Positions 21,602-33,283 of a stretch of DNA of 64,000 nt are shown piece by piece. A program made the position numbers and the translations under genes. The stretch's first letter is position 1, and every line of letters starts with the position of its first letter. The notes under the pieces are model-generated. The model was not told the origin of the DNA. It searched no databases and saw nothing but the letters and a program-made list of their open reading frames with translations. This stretch comes from Astrocystis sublimbata (lineage: Eukaryota; Ascomycota; Sordariomycetes; Xylariales; Xylariaceae). The stretch lies in NCBI GenBank assembly GCA_022453515.1, contig JAJNNY010000013.1:1-64000 (forward strand), written 5' to 3'.

Positions 21602-24600
21602 ATGGATGCGCAGAATGCTGCCGAGTCCTCAAGTACGAAGCAGCTCGCTTCCCCCAAGCAAGGACACACGGGCACCGACGCCACCAAGCCGAAGCCGACC
21701 TCTGCTTCTGCTACGAACTCCCTCAAATCACCCCAGAGCACCAAATTCCCGTCTGCGGCTAAGGATGCCCGCACCATCACAGCCGCATCGAATACGCTAG
21801 ATGACGATGCTGCGCTTGACCAGAACTCGGACGCCGAGACGATCGTTTTGCCTGGCAAGGATGGCATCTCCCCGTCGAAGCCCCGCAAGGTTATCAAGCA
21901 TGAGGATAGGAGTGATGACGAGATGAACAGTGTTCCACGACCGAGGAAGCCCTTGAAGGCTGCTAGAGATGTGGACCGCAACGGTGGTCATTCTGACGAT
22001 GCCCGGTCCGTCTCTCATGGGTCGAAGAAGAAAAGACACGCCGAGAAAGAGATCCAACGAACCAATCATGATCCTAGCGTGCCTGGTTCTGCTCCTGTCT
22101 CCCCGCCAGTCCACAACCGTATCAACAATGTCACGTCGCACATGCGTCGCAGATCTGGCGACGCCCGCTCCGAATCTGGGTCTGAATCGTCAAAGTCACG
22201 CTCGCATCAGGTCTTAAACAGCGATAAGGTCAGGTCCGCAGATAAGCTTCTCTCCAGCAAGCGAAGGGCGATCAAAACAGAATCCGATGATGACGGGGAG
22301 CTGCGCAAGGCTCGGCGCTCGCGCATGTCCGATGCTGGTATTATCGATGCGCCCACTGGCCCGCGGGAGAGGGATCATAGAACAATGGTCGCCAGACCAG
22401 CAGACAAGCAATCTGCAGCGAGAAATCGATCCGCCTCACCACCATCTCGTATGCACCGCCGCAGCATCTCCACGCAACTGCCCTCCCAGTACTCGAATGG
22501 CTTGAGCAACAAGAAGCGACGGATCCCCGCTCCCCTTCAGTCTACCGAGTACCAATCCGATGACTCCTCCGCAAGTGGTAGTCCACACCCTCGCAGCTCT
22601 AAACTGAAGAGTGTCGCTACACCCATCACAGGCGAATCAACCATGTCGCCCGCCCGAATGCCGGCTCATAAGAAGCACGTTGACAACCATGGCCAGACGC
22701 TTTTTGCAAAGGCTTGTGCAAAGGGCGAATATGAAGTCGCCAAAAAACGTCTTGGGGAAAGGCCAGAGGACCTGAACTTTGCGGATTATGCAGGAAACAC
22801 CCCTCTGCAGGTCGCATCTCTAAACGGCCACGAGGATATCGTGCAACTGCTGATTGAGGCAGGCTGCAACTTGGACTGCCGCAATAGTGATAAGGAGACC
22901 CCTCTTCTGGATGCGGTCGAAAATGGCCATTTGGCTGTAGTCAAGCTTTTGCTCAAGGCCGGTGTCAACCCCCGAAAGGCAGATGCCGAAGGGCACGAAC
23001 CTCTGGAGAAAGTTCCGGATGACCTAGATAATGCCGAGGAGATTCGAGCTGCTCTAAGAGAAGCGAAGGAACGTGTTGGGGAGCTTCACCGTGCCTCTGA
23101 AGATCACCAACTTCAAGATGCTCATGATGCTCTCTCGTCCCATGGACCTGACAGCCCGCGCGACTCATCGGCTGCTCCCATTGGAAGTCTCCTCGCAGAG
23201 AAGCGTCGCGGAGGAACTGTCCGTTCGACCAAGACTAGCAACCATTTGCTCTACATGAACCTCGATGACAAAACTCTTCGGCAGGCCGCGGCTCGCGGTG
23301 ACAATGAAACCGTTACGCGCGTGTTACAGGTCAAGGAGCGATGCGATGACCCGGAGGCTTTGGTAAATGCGGCACGAGGAGGGCATAATCTGGTCGTGGA
23401 GCTTCTTCTTGCTCTAGGTGGCGCGAACCCTGACCCTCGACCAGTGTCAGGTCTCCCAACAGAACACTCTACCCCAATGCTTGCGGCTATTGGACAGGAA
23501 AATATCGAGGTTGTGAAGCTTCTTCTTAATGCTACCAAATTTAATCCAACACGGCTTTATAAGGGACAGACATATTACGAAATCGCTCGTCGGAGAGAGG
23601 GACAGAATTGGAAGGAGGAGGAACACTTATTGAAAGATGCATTTGACCATTACAATCGGGGTTCTAAGGGCTCCTCGAAGACGAAACCTTCTCCCAGCCG
23701 GCGGGATCGAGAACGAGAAAGGATGGTCGATGCAGAATTGAAGCGTGTAAACCGCGACGAACACACGCCTGACATATCTCGCCCACAGAAACGACGGACT
23801 TCGGTCAGCCCAAATCGTGATTCTGAAATCAGGAAGAAACTTGTCTCCGCCAAGACTGCAAGAAGCCCCCGTGAGAAGCGCTCACTCTCTCTTAGTATAC
23901 AGGATGAGCACATGTCTAAACGGGGACCAGGCCGTCCCAAACGAGATGAGCGGGACTCCAATACCGCATCATCGGACCGCGAAGTTTCACCTGCACGCTC
24001 AAAAAACCCTGCCATGCCAAAATTGGTTGAACCTGAGGTAGCAGGATCATCGGATGGCGAATCCATAAAACCGAGACGCAAGCTGATCTCAGGCAAAGAT
24101 TTGAAAGGCCAGCGAGAAAAACAGCGCCGTGAAAGTCTGGTCTCGAACATCTCGGGAGTGGACCGTCAAGAGTCGAAGAACGAGGAGCCTGAAAAGTCTC
24201 GACCAGATCGAGAAAAGCATATCAATCGAACAAAGGCACTAAGGCGCGAAGAATCAATTGACCGGCAGCCCAATTCTGACGTGCCGTCAGTCAAGAGACA
24301 TCGTTCCAGCTTAAGCCCTTCCAGGCGTGGAGTTGGAGAGAATGAAGATAGTGCTGCCCCTCTGAAGCGACGAAAGCTCGACCTGGAAATGAAAGACAGG
24401 CGGCGTTTGGAGCCTCCGTCACCTGAGCGCCGCCATACAAAACGGGAGCTCTCACGCGACTCTACCCAACAACGTAAACGCAAATCTGAGCAGCATCGTG
24501 AAGAAGCTTCATCCAAACCTATAGCTGCAAGCCGTGACAGTAGAGAGTTGGAGAAACCAAATAATGTCGAAAAGAGTATCACTGTTGCTTCAGAGGAACA

Positions 24601-26364
24601 TGATGTAGAGATGCGGGACACAGCTCAAATGTCCGAGGAAGAGGGTGAGATACACGCCGATTCTGAGAAGGAGGACACGAAGAAGCACCGGAAAAAGACC
24701 CTATCTGATTCTTCTCCATATGAAGAAGCCCGGAGGAAGGACGCTGAGCGTGAGCTACAAGAACGAGAAAGAAGGAAGAAAGAGGAAGATTTGAGACGGA
24801 AGGAGCTGGAAGCCGAGGAGCGCGCTCGCCTTGAACGTGAAGAGGCGAAACGTAAACAATTGGCGGAAAAGGCTCGGTTGGAAGAGGAACAAAGATTGAA
24901 GGAAGAGGAAGCACGCAAGCAGCGTGAAGCAGAACGGAAGCAACGGGAAGAGGAACGGAAGAAGCGAGAGGAGGAAGAACGTAAGAAGCGAGAAGAAGAC
25001 GAGCGGAAGAGGCTTGAGGAAGAGGAACGCAAGCAGCGAGAAGCTGAAGAACGCAGACAGAAGGAAGCCGAGGAACGAATGCAGAAGGAGGAACAAGAAC
25101 GTAGAGATCGAGAGGAAGCTGAAAGGGTTCGGCGAGAGAAAGAGGCAGCAGAAGAGGCTCGTCGCATCCAAGAAGAACAAGAACGCCAGGAAAGGGAGCG
25201 CAAGCAAGCTGCGCGCGAACTCGAGCTAGAACGAGCTCGGCAAGCCGAGCAAGAACGAATTCGTGTCTCGAAACTCCCACCACTTTTGCGTTGGCTCGAT
25301 GGCTGTCCAAATCCCAGACAAAAAGAGACTGCGGAACTCTTCGCCAAAGCGCAAGGGGTTCGATACGACACTATTGATCCATCAGCGACTGGCAAGCCAG
25401 GCGGACGCGCTCAATGGCTTCTGAATACCCAAGTGGCTCTTCTTCTTGGGGAGAAGGACCTTTCGTTGGCACAGTGTAAGTGATGTGCTGCAATTCATTC
25501 CAATACGACTGGCTGACTGAATCAATTATAGATGCTTCTTGGGAGCGGATTCCTGTATCTAACATCGCGAAACGGGTCATTTGGCGCTTAGAGCAAGATC
25601 GATATGCCCTGACTGAAGGCAAACTTTACCACCTAGGAGAGCAACTTCCGGATTTGTACGGTGGAGATCCACGCACTGTCGGCTACAGAAAGTTAGAACA
25701 AATCCGTGGCGAGGCGGCCAATCGCTTCCTGGAGACAGACATGTTCTTCGTCAAAGTAGGTCTTGTTGCTGACTCACGTAATTATTATTCACTTACTAAC
25801 CAACCATGTCAGGAATCCGACTTCCTAAGGCTCGTCCCAACGATTCCCCACCTCTCTGATGTCAGAATTGCCATTTGTTATCGCGAGTTACCAGAGAAAG
25901 AATCCGATCTCTTCACTTTCACTGGACCGAGTAAATGGAAACAAGACCCAGACGCGATCAGCCGTGGACCATTTGCACCGAGGAACAAGTACTATGTTAA
26001 TGGCCAGCTTACTGGCGAAGAGAAACCAGGGAAATATCGGCTGAGCCGAGAGCCTTTCCCCGACCACAGAGTTCCCAGGAGGCATGGATTAATTGCGGTT
26101 GCCCCTCACGAGCCTGACTACGCACGTCTTTGCATCGAGCAAGATCTAGCCTACCTTCTAACGGAGCAACAAAAACAGTCCGTCATGAATGGGTCCCATT
26201 TGACGCCAAAAAGCAATGCCTCGAATGAGCCTACAGATTATGCCGGCGAAACCCACTCGCCATCCAGCGTATCCCCGCGTACTACACTTGTAAATGGATT
26301 GAGCAGACACTTGGGCTCGCCAGGCGCTTTGACTAATGGGATCACGGGCGAGAACGACCACTAA
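21602..26364 (+). CDS. Hos4-like ankyrin-repeat protein (Set3 complex type)
   Basis: Three exons (21602-25475, 25532-25755, 25813-26364) encode 1,549 residues. The first third is a low-complexity, Ser/Lys/Arg-rich region with several basic clusters. Ankyrin repeats follow at about 363-470 and again around 550-655. A highly charged Arg/Glu-rich coiled coil runs from about 1040 to 1222, and then a globular C-terminal domain starts at PPLLRWLDGCPNP. This layout matches fungal Hos4-type proteins, in yeast a subunit of the nuclear Set3 histone deacetylase complex; assignment is by architecture and C-terminal resemblance. Intron 2 is 57 bp, stop-free and in frame, with a good branch site (ACTAAC), so retaining it would only add 19 residues. 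The coiled coil creates long antisense shadow frames. Confidence 0.8.
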
Positions 26365-28030
26365 GTAACCCACGCATCTAATTGCGGACGTTCAATGATA
26401 CCAACCTTCTCAACCTCTCAACCACCTCATTAAACATCTTCAAAACGTATGATAGCCCGAATTAAGCCTCACTAACGACTACACGCTCCTCCACAATGAG
26501 TCATTGCTCTTGAAATAATGGGATTTTCCTATGTCGTCACGGATCTACGAGTGCAACCAAATCATGACCCACGTATAGGCTTCATCTGGCTTCTCGGATG
26601 GAGTACTTGGCTTTGAATTGGCTGCCTACTTACGGCTCTCAGCCTTGGATTGGGGATTGAAACGCTTGTGCTGCTCATGCCAGCGTATATGTCAATGTAA
26701 TGTCAACATGTCTAGATATGGCCTGGAGTAGGGTGAACTGCGGACCACAGTACATTAGAAACCTTGCAAGTACATACTTGTCCCACCCAACTGACTAGAA
26801 GACTCGAAGACGACTAGATGACTTTTTAAGTCATTCTTCGAATAATTAATACCACGCCTATTAACAATGCCGAAATATGTGTCGCAGCGGCGTAGTGCCA
26901 TAGCGGAGCTGTCTTCACACAATTCAGCAAGAATGTCGAAGCGCGAATCACCTCATGACAGGTGTTGTGATACGTCCGACAAAATACCTAGATCAACAGG
27001 CCCGCGCAATGACAGTACCTAGTGGACAGGTATCACTTATTTGGCTGGCCGTTCTAACTGGGACTGAGTTGGGGGAAATACAAGGAAAAAGAGAGAAGTA
27101 GCACTTTTGAGAGTCTGTATGTTTCTGGTCTTGATTGGGCCTGGCACCTGGTAGCCGGAGGTAGCCCTGGGGGCTGGGCAGAAGCTTTGACTTGGGTGCA
27201 TGGACAGCATGCATTCAATACCGATGATCGTAATGGGCCCGAAGAGGCACAGTCGAATCACATAACCAGGCTCTCGCTCTGGGCAATATCTACTGCTACA
27301 CTGTCCAGGAACCCAGCTCGCCCAGGTCCACCACGTTCAATATATGGAGAAAATTGCCGTATTGCGAACGGGCCCCTGCATCATGATTGGGCTGCATGGG
27401 GTTGTTATCGTTCATAAAGTTTTGCACTACGGCATTGTGCAAGCCTTACCTACTCGCCTACAGAGTACGAATATATCGCAGTCCGGTGTGTCATAGGCTG
27501 GCGAGCTGGCTGGTTGGCCCTTTCTTTTTCAGCGAAGACAAAAAGCGGCTGGCCTGGTCGCGGCTCGCTGCTTGCCGCAGCTGAGACACGCGGTAAGACA
27601 CTTGCATGGTATGAAAGGTGATCAACCAATCCTATGTCTTCAAATTACGGGAACCCGAACCCGACGATCTGTTGGCTGCGAGATGGTGGAGTTAATACGA
27701 ATTGACAAGGTATGATCGTTTCCTGTTATGTACAGGGTATGAGACTGCCCCCCGACCCGAGAAAGCGACACAAGATCTGCTAGGCTTGTAGAAAGAAGAA
27801 CTCGGAAGGACAGTAGTACGTTGCGAGGTATCGATGTTCTGACTATCAGTCTCTCTCATACGATTCCAGGTGCCAGACTTCAATACACCAAATCAGCCAA
27901 CCCAGCTCGGCATGATATGAATCATCTCATGAACTATCTCGGCCATACCGTTGACTGCATTCCCTGAGAAACGCCACCCCTATACCGACCGTAGGCGAGA
28001 TCTAGACCAACGGTGAATCCTGCGAACGAA
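26365..28030. other. Intergenic
   Basis: No gene, RNA or repeat is supported in these 1.7 kb. It should hold the 3' end of the Hos4-like transcript and the promoter of the next gene. Confidence 0.5.
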
Positions 28031-28987
28031 ATGAAGACGTGCCGTCTTCCCACGCCTCTCCTTGTTGCCCTTCTCCTGCAAACAGGTTTATCGCTGGCTA
28101 AGATAGACAACGACTTCTCGCCCTACCCCCAGGGCTCGCAGGATTGTTTGTATGATGCGGCCGACACAGCTGGCTGCGTCGAAGCCGATACCGCGACCGA
28201 GCTCAATCAATGTCTCTGCAAGAATCAACACAATTTCGTATATAACACGGCAAAATGTGTCGCGTTGAAAAGCCCCTCCGATGTAGATGCCGTCTATGAG
28301 ACATTGTCGTCCAACTGCGCGGGCACCGGTGTGACCCTCTCCGTGCCGAAGCAGGCTTTCATCGCAGCAGCCGAGGCTGCCAGCCAAAGTACTTCGACTT
28401 CGACTTCGAGCTCGTCTCCTTCGGCGACAAATACCGACCCGACCACAGACCACGACTCGTCAGGCAACGATCTAAGCACCGGGACGAAGATTGGCATAGG
28501 CGTGGGGGTAGGGTTCGGCGTCGTTGTTGCCGCGCTCGCAGCGTGGTTCATATGGACGTACCAACGGAGACGCCGCTTCACTCAGCGAATCCACAGCAGC
28601 GACATGTCCAACGGAGGGGCCGGGATCGCATACGGCGGCGGTGGTAGCGGCAGCGCCGACAGAATGCCACAGTTCGCGCAGAACAACACGCAGCAAGCAC
28701 CTGCCGAGCTCGATCCCTCTGGATATGCGGCGACGGGTTATACGGGCGCCGAGGACAAGAGAGACGGGACTGGCATGCCGCTGTTGGCGGAGCTTGGGAA
28801 TTCAAGACTTGCGCCTGTCGAGCTCCCGACTCAGGCAGATTACCTAGAGGCTTCCGACAACAAAAGTCCTCAACATACTTACTACCCAGGCCAAGGCCAT
28901 CCGCCCGTCTCCCCCTCAACGAGCAGGAGTGACCTGCCGCCCCCGTTTACCCCTTCACAAGCGTCTGAGTCCGGGACATATAAATGA
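28031..28987 (+). CDS. Cysteine-rich single-pass surface protein
   Basis: A single exon of 318 residues. A signal peptide covers about residues 1-23. Six cysteines follow (QDC, AGC, QC-LC, AKC, SNC), a pattern like a reduced CFEM domain, which normally has eight. A Ser/Thr stretch (about 118-140) leads into a transmembrane segment beginning GTKIGIGVGVGFG (about 150-172), then an RRRR stop-transfer and a Pro/Gly/Gln-rich cytoplasmic tail. The architecture closely parallels the CFEM protein at 46920-47988. Such proteins sit in the plasma membrane facing the wall; a sensing or haem/iron role is plausible but not shown. The start at 28031 is the first ATG and precedes the hydrophobic leader. Confidence 0.8.
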   Translation: MKTCRLPTPLLVALLLQTGLSLAKIDNDFSPYPQGSQDCLYDAADTAGCVEADTATELNQCLCKNQHNFVYNTAKCVALKSPSDVDAVYETLSSNCAGTGVTLSVPKQAFIAAAEAASQSTSTSTSSSSPSATNTDPTTDHDSSGNDLSTGTKIGIGVGVGFGVVVAALAAWFIWTYQRRRRFTQRIHSSDMSNGGAGIAYGGGGSGSADRMPQFAQNNTQQAPAELDPSGYAATGYTGAEDKRDGTGMPLLAELGNSRLAPVELPTQADYLEASDNKSPQHTYYPGQGHPPVSPSTSRSDLPPPFTPSQASESGTYK

Positions 28988-29552
28988 TTGTGTATTTCGA
29001 AAGCGATGTTTCTTGTATTACATAAAGAGAGGGTTGGCGACCTTATGAGGAAATGTAGTCAGTATTACCATGGCTGGTTATCTTCATCTATGCAATAATG
29101 CTTATAATTATAAATAACGAATGCGCATTCTCATCGATATAAGTAAATGTGCTTTGAAATTTGGCGTCGTAGTAGCAATCTTTGGTAAAGGTGGCAGCAT
29201 CTCATATTTATGTCATGGGATTGGCCGACATAAGCATTTGGGGCTTCATGCTATAATTAGGGCTAATCATTGTGTAGGATTCCGCCTCACACCAGCCAAA
29301 CAATCCGACCTTCCACATCTGGACTTGTCAGCGTAAAAGTCATCCTATGGAGTGTTTGCGACCTTGGGTAGCATTGATCCGGCCAGATAAAGCATGTCAC
29401 CAATATGGAGTTGCTATTTGTTTTCCTCTCTCATCATTGATTGGATCGTCAGAAAATTATAGCTATCATGTTCCGAAAGATCGTACCAACTTGCTTCAAG
29501 CTCCCAAGTCCAGGCACAGCTTATAAAAACAGGAGACTGTAGGGTTGCAAGA
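28988..29552. other. Intergenic, convergent 3' regions
   Basis: AT-rich sequence between two convergent genes. No gene or RNA is seen. Confidence 0.5.
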
Positions 29553-30520
29553 TTACAAAGTAGACGACGTAGATTTCGATGTCATCGAGGACGCATCGCT
29601 ATCCGAATCATTCCCATGGCGCCGTCTCCAAAATGCGAGTTTTCCAAAGACCCGGGCGATCCGCGCCTTCACACCCGTCCTGCGATGCTTCTTCGGCCTC
29701 ACGTTCACAATTTTGCGCGCTGGCCTTGGCATCGACATCCTCGCGGGACCTTGGCAATGGCAGTTGCAGGAAATGCTGCCTACGGTTGGCCTGGCACCGC
29801 GGTAGAAGAAGGCAGGGTTCACATCCGCTTGAAGGGACAGGTTGAGCGCGATGCTGCAATTGTCTCGGAGCTCGAATGAGCCCGTGATTTTGTACCTCTG
29901 CTTCCCGGCGAGGTTGCTGAGGAACTGTGCTGCGGCCTGGAGGAAGGCGTCGTCGTCTAAGACTTGGTCTTTCTCTCCAATGAACACTACGTGACGCCGG
30001 TGTCAGTAGATCGCCATGTCCGATTTCCCTTTACCTCATCATCATTGTTTAAGGGTGGGATGAGCAAGATATCGGCGCTGGGGACTCTTTGCTTACCAGC
30101 CCATGACTGTCGTCCCGTGCCCCCTATCGCAGCGACAGTGCTCCGCAGCAACTCGATGCTCGGCTCGAGTGGTGCAGCATTCACGCGAGAAGTATACGCC
30201 TTGTCCGTGATCCACGCCGGCTGCAGGTGGGGTTGCAGGTGAAGCCGTGTCACACGCCATACGAGAGAGTCCCACGACGGCACGTCCATGGGCGGAGGCG
30301 GGCTGATGCAGCTAGCATTCTCAAGAGCGCGAATGCGTGCGTCGAGCTGGGCAAGTGTCGCTCTGCATCTCTCATAGCTCGGGAGCGCCCAGTCCTTAAA
30401 ACCCTCCAAGTTGGCGACGACCGTCGCACAGTACGCTTGAGACTCTGTGGTGACGGATGACTTCGACGGTTCTACGTCAATCGCAGAGTCCAACATGCCG
30501 GGCTTTAGTGGCTGTTCCAT
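29553..30520 (-). CDS. Two-exon protein of unknown function
   Basis: Exons 30097-30520 and 29553-29986 are joined across a 110-bp intron (G|GTAAGC...ACGTAG|TG), giving 285 residues. The splice is supported because it bridges an in-frame stop into a long frame that reads on as VFIGEKDQVLDDD. The middle of the protein looks helical (SYERCRATLAQLDARIRALEN). The C-terminus is basic, then acidic and serine-rich. No domain is recognised. The frame stays open for 48 codons upstream of the chosen ATG, so an extra 5' exon is possible. Confidence 0.6.
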
Positions 30521-33283
30521 GATTGGATAGAGTGAGAATTCTGAGAACGATTTGCTATCTTGGTTCAGGGGCAGATTTCTTTCGTTCTGAAAGGCTACCG
30601 GCTCTGGAAACGAGTTTTGCGGTGGCTCTTGGAAGGGAGGCCCTCGAGTGAGATTAATAGTCAAACTGCCTCCTTATCAATTCTGAGCAAAGCCGAGGGT
30701 AAATAAAGCACGAAGCAGACCCTCGGCCGGGAAAGATGCGTCGTATCGTAAGCCATCCACCGCATTAACTAGCGTACGGTCTTGCAGCGACGGGCCAACA
30801 ACAATTCACTCTCGCAGTCGCATTCCCGACTTTGAACGACCTTTGGTAGTCCAATTCTCTGCGGGGTACGTGCCACGAAACTGACGAGAGCCAATGTATC
30901 GGCTGCATCGAGACGGATTGGATCGCGACGCATCGTCGGGCATACGATAAGTGAGGCAAATGCAACCAGTAAAGATGCTGTCCTTCGCCGATGTGGCATG
31001 CTAATTGCAGGCATACAGTCTTGTTTTTCTACACCTGCCGCGCATTTGGGGGCTGCTGTGACTCCCTTGCATAAGCAAGCGACGCAGGTGAGCATATAGA
31101 AGGGATAGAAGACGCAGGTAATGTTTCCCTGCATCAAGTAGCCCAGGTAGCCTTGTTGCCTTGTTGCCTCGGTGGGGTTTGAGGTAGGTATCTCCAATCT
31201 CCAACCTGACGATGCTATTGCACTGTTGCGCGTACTGCCGGCGTTGCCTCGATTCGATTGGGGGGCTAGGGGGGCCATTATGCGGTGAGACGGCAATAAT
31301 GAAGTTTTGTTTTGAATAATTAGTTTCTTGATTCGCGAACCCCGTCAATACCATGAGAATAATGATCAGCTCTATTTTTCATTCGTGGTTGTATGCATTA
31401 CCCCGAGCCTAAACTCACCCGGTTTACTTGCCTCGTCCTCACTATGCATGTCTATAATCCTTTTTGATCAACTTCAGCTTATCGTCATCAAGGTTCTAGA
31501 GGTACAGCTTTATTTGTGTTGCAATCATGCATACCTGTCCTTGTACTCTCACCTTATATCTGCATTTAATGATTTTATCACAGGCAACATCGGCATAATA
31601 TTTAATGATCTAGCTAGAAGTGAATTGTGAGCGAGCGAATAAAAGAGATGATTGACATGCCGGGGTTTGGCCTTTTGGACTGCAAATGATGTTGGGCAAG
31701 CCCCAAGGCCTCTTTTCGCAGACATGCGTTAATAATTGCAACGCTTCCAATAATAGGAACAGAATAGGGTGCTCTGACACGTGCTACGTAGGGCCTTATG
31801 TTGAAGCCATTGATGGTGATTTTCTACAAGAATCTCGCCGTGCAAGTGTTTTTCAAAACCCATTCCCTTACGAAGTGGGAAAGTTTCTCTCTAAAGCCAT
31901 GTGACACCAACACAGGGGTCAGATCACATTTTCAACTCTCGTGTTTCATGTTATGCGGTGTCCTTTTGCTCACAATATCAAGACTGCATCGGGCGAGTAT
32001 CTAAATTTGAACTGACAGAGGCATCCACTGTAGAAACACTACCGATATCCCAAGGTTGAGAGTCAACTGTGTAACGGGCCTTGTGTGCGTTCCTGTTTCC
32101 TGAAATGGCCTCTCAGGAACAAAGACAACTGCAAAGTTCAATCAAGTGTTCAAATGGCTCGAGAGGCGTTGGGACTGGAATATGAACAGAGGCCTGCGGC
32201 TCACAGCCAGCTGGCCTTGAAAGCCTATCCTAGATATTTTATGAACCGGCAGTAATCGTTTAGTAACATGCACAGCTATGCACTTTCTAGATACCACTTT
32301 ACATGTTGCCGCAACATACGGCGGTGCAGCTTGTCTGTTCTCCTGGAGCAACAACTATTTGTCTGCGACCCATATTCTGTCCGTATCACTTCAATTCGAT
32401 CTTACACCATCTGACGATATCTGAGGGCGGTAGTTCAATCTAAATGATGCCACTATCTATCTGTACGAACATAGTTCCGGTCCGTCATTTTGCAGAGGGG
32501 CTTTATACGTTTTTCTACTGCACATATTTGTAGCCTAGATGTTGGTTATATTAAATATTCACACCTCAATATTTATTGAGATAGATAGCTGCTCGACTTT
32601 CCTTTGATATACTGAAAGGTATCGGTACTCGCCCTACAGCTCGAATGAAGTATGAGATTGACTTGACTAGATATCATACTGCCGCTATCAATAGCGTTCA
32701 ACTTTCGAATACAAGTCGAAGTTGAAAGTGATTATGTGCGAGCATTCGAGTGTCCATCATGAGGCTCACCAGCATATACTGAAAAAGACGGCGACGTGTA
32801 TGCCTTGTTCGCTCGTGCGGGGAGCGTAGGGCAGAAACACTCGACTTCTAAGTTCGAGAATTTGACTTTGAATCTTCAACTTGAGCTCATGGTGCTGTCT
32901 CTGTACTTTTGTTTGCCTAGAAAAATCCTGAAGCCGTAGATACAACGTCGGGTAGCGGCTCACGGGGTGGTGGGGTATAAGACCCAAGTGGGTTGCCTCA
33001 GACATCAATCACAGGTCATCATTTAGACTAGACATCAACTATAAATGTACGCATGTTTGGCGGGGTATTAAGCTCAACATTCCTACTTGACTACCTGACA
33101 TTGCTCTTCAGGTCTTGGGCACAAAGCAAGAACGAGAAGTGTAAATCAAACAGATACAAAACTACTTCCTTACGACCTGTCTAAATCGACTCAATCAAGC
33201 TACTCGCGCTCAAAAGACGAGTAGAGCTTATAAGATTCAACTGATCTCGGAACACTCGGCCGGATCTCGGCACCAAGCTCAGA
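30521..33283. other. Intergenic
   Basis: About 2.8 kb with no supported gene. From 31310 on it is AT-rich with scattered stops in every frame. I saw no tRNA, tandem array or transposon ends. Confidence 0.5.

Noticed and set aside
24579..25395. Long minus-strand frames of 150-256 codons
   Set aside because: They are antisense shadows of the Hos4-like Glu/Arg coiled coil, made of Ser/Leu/Phe runs.
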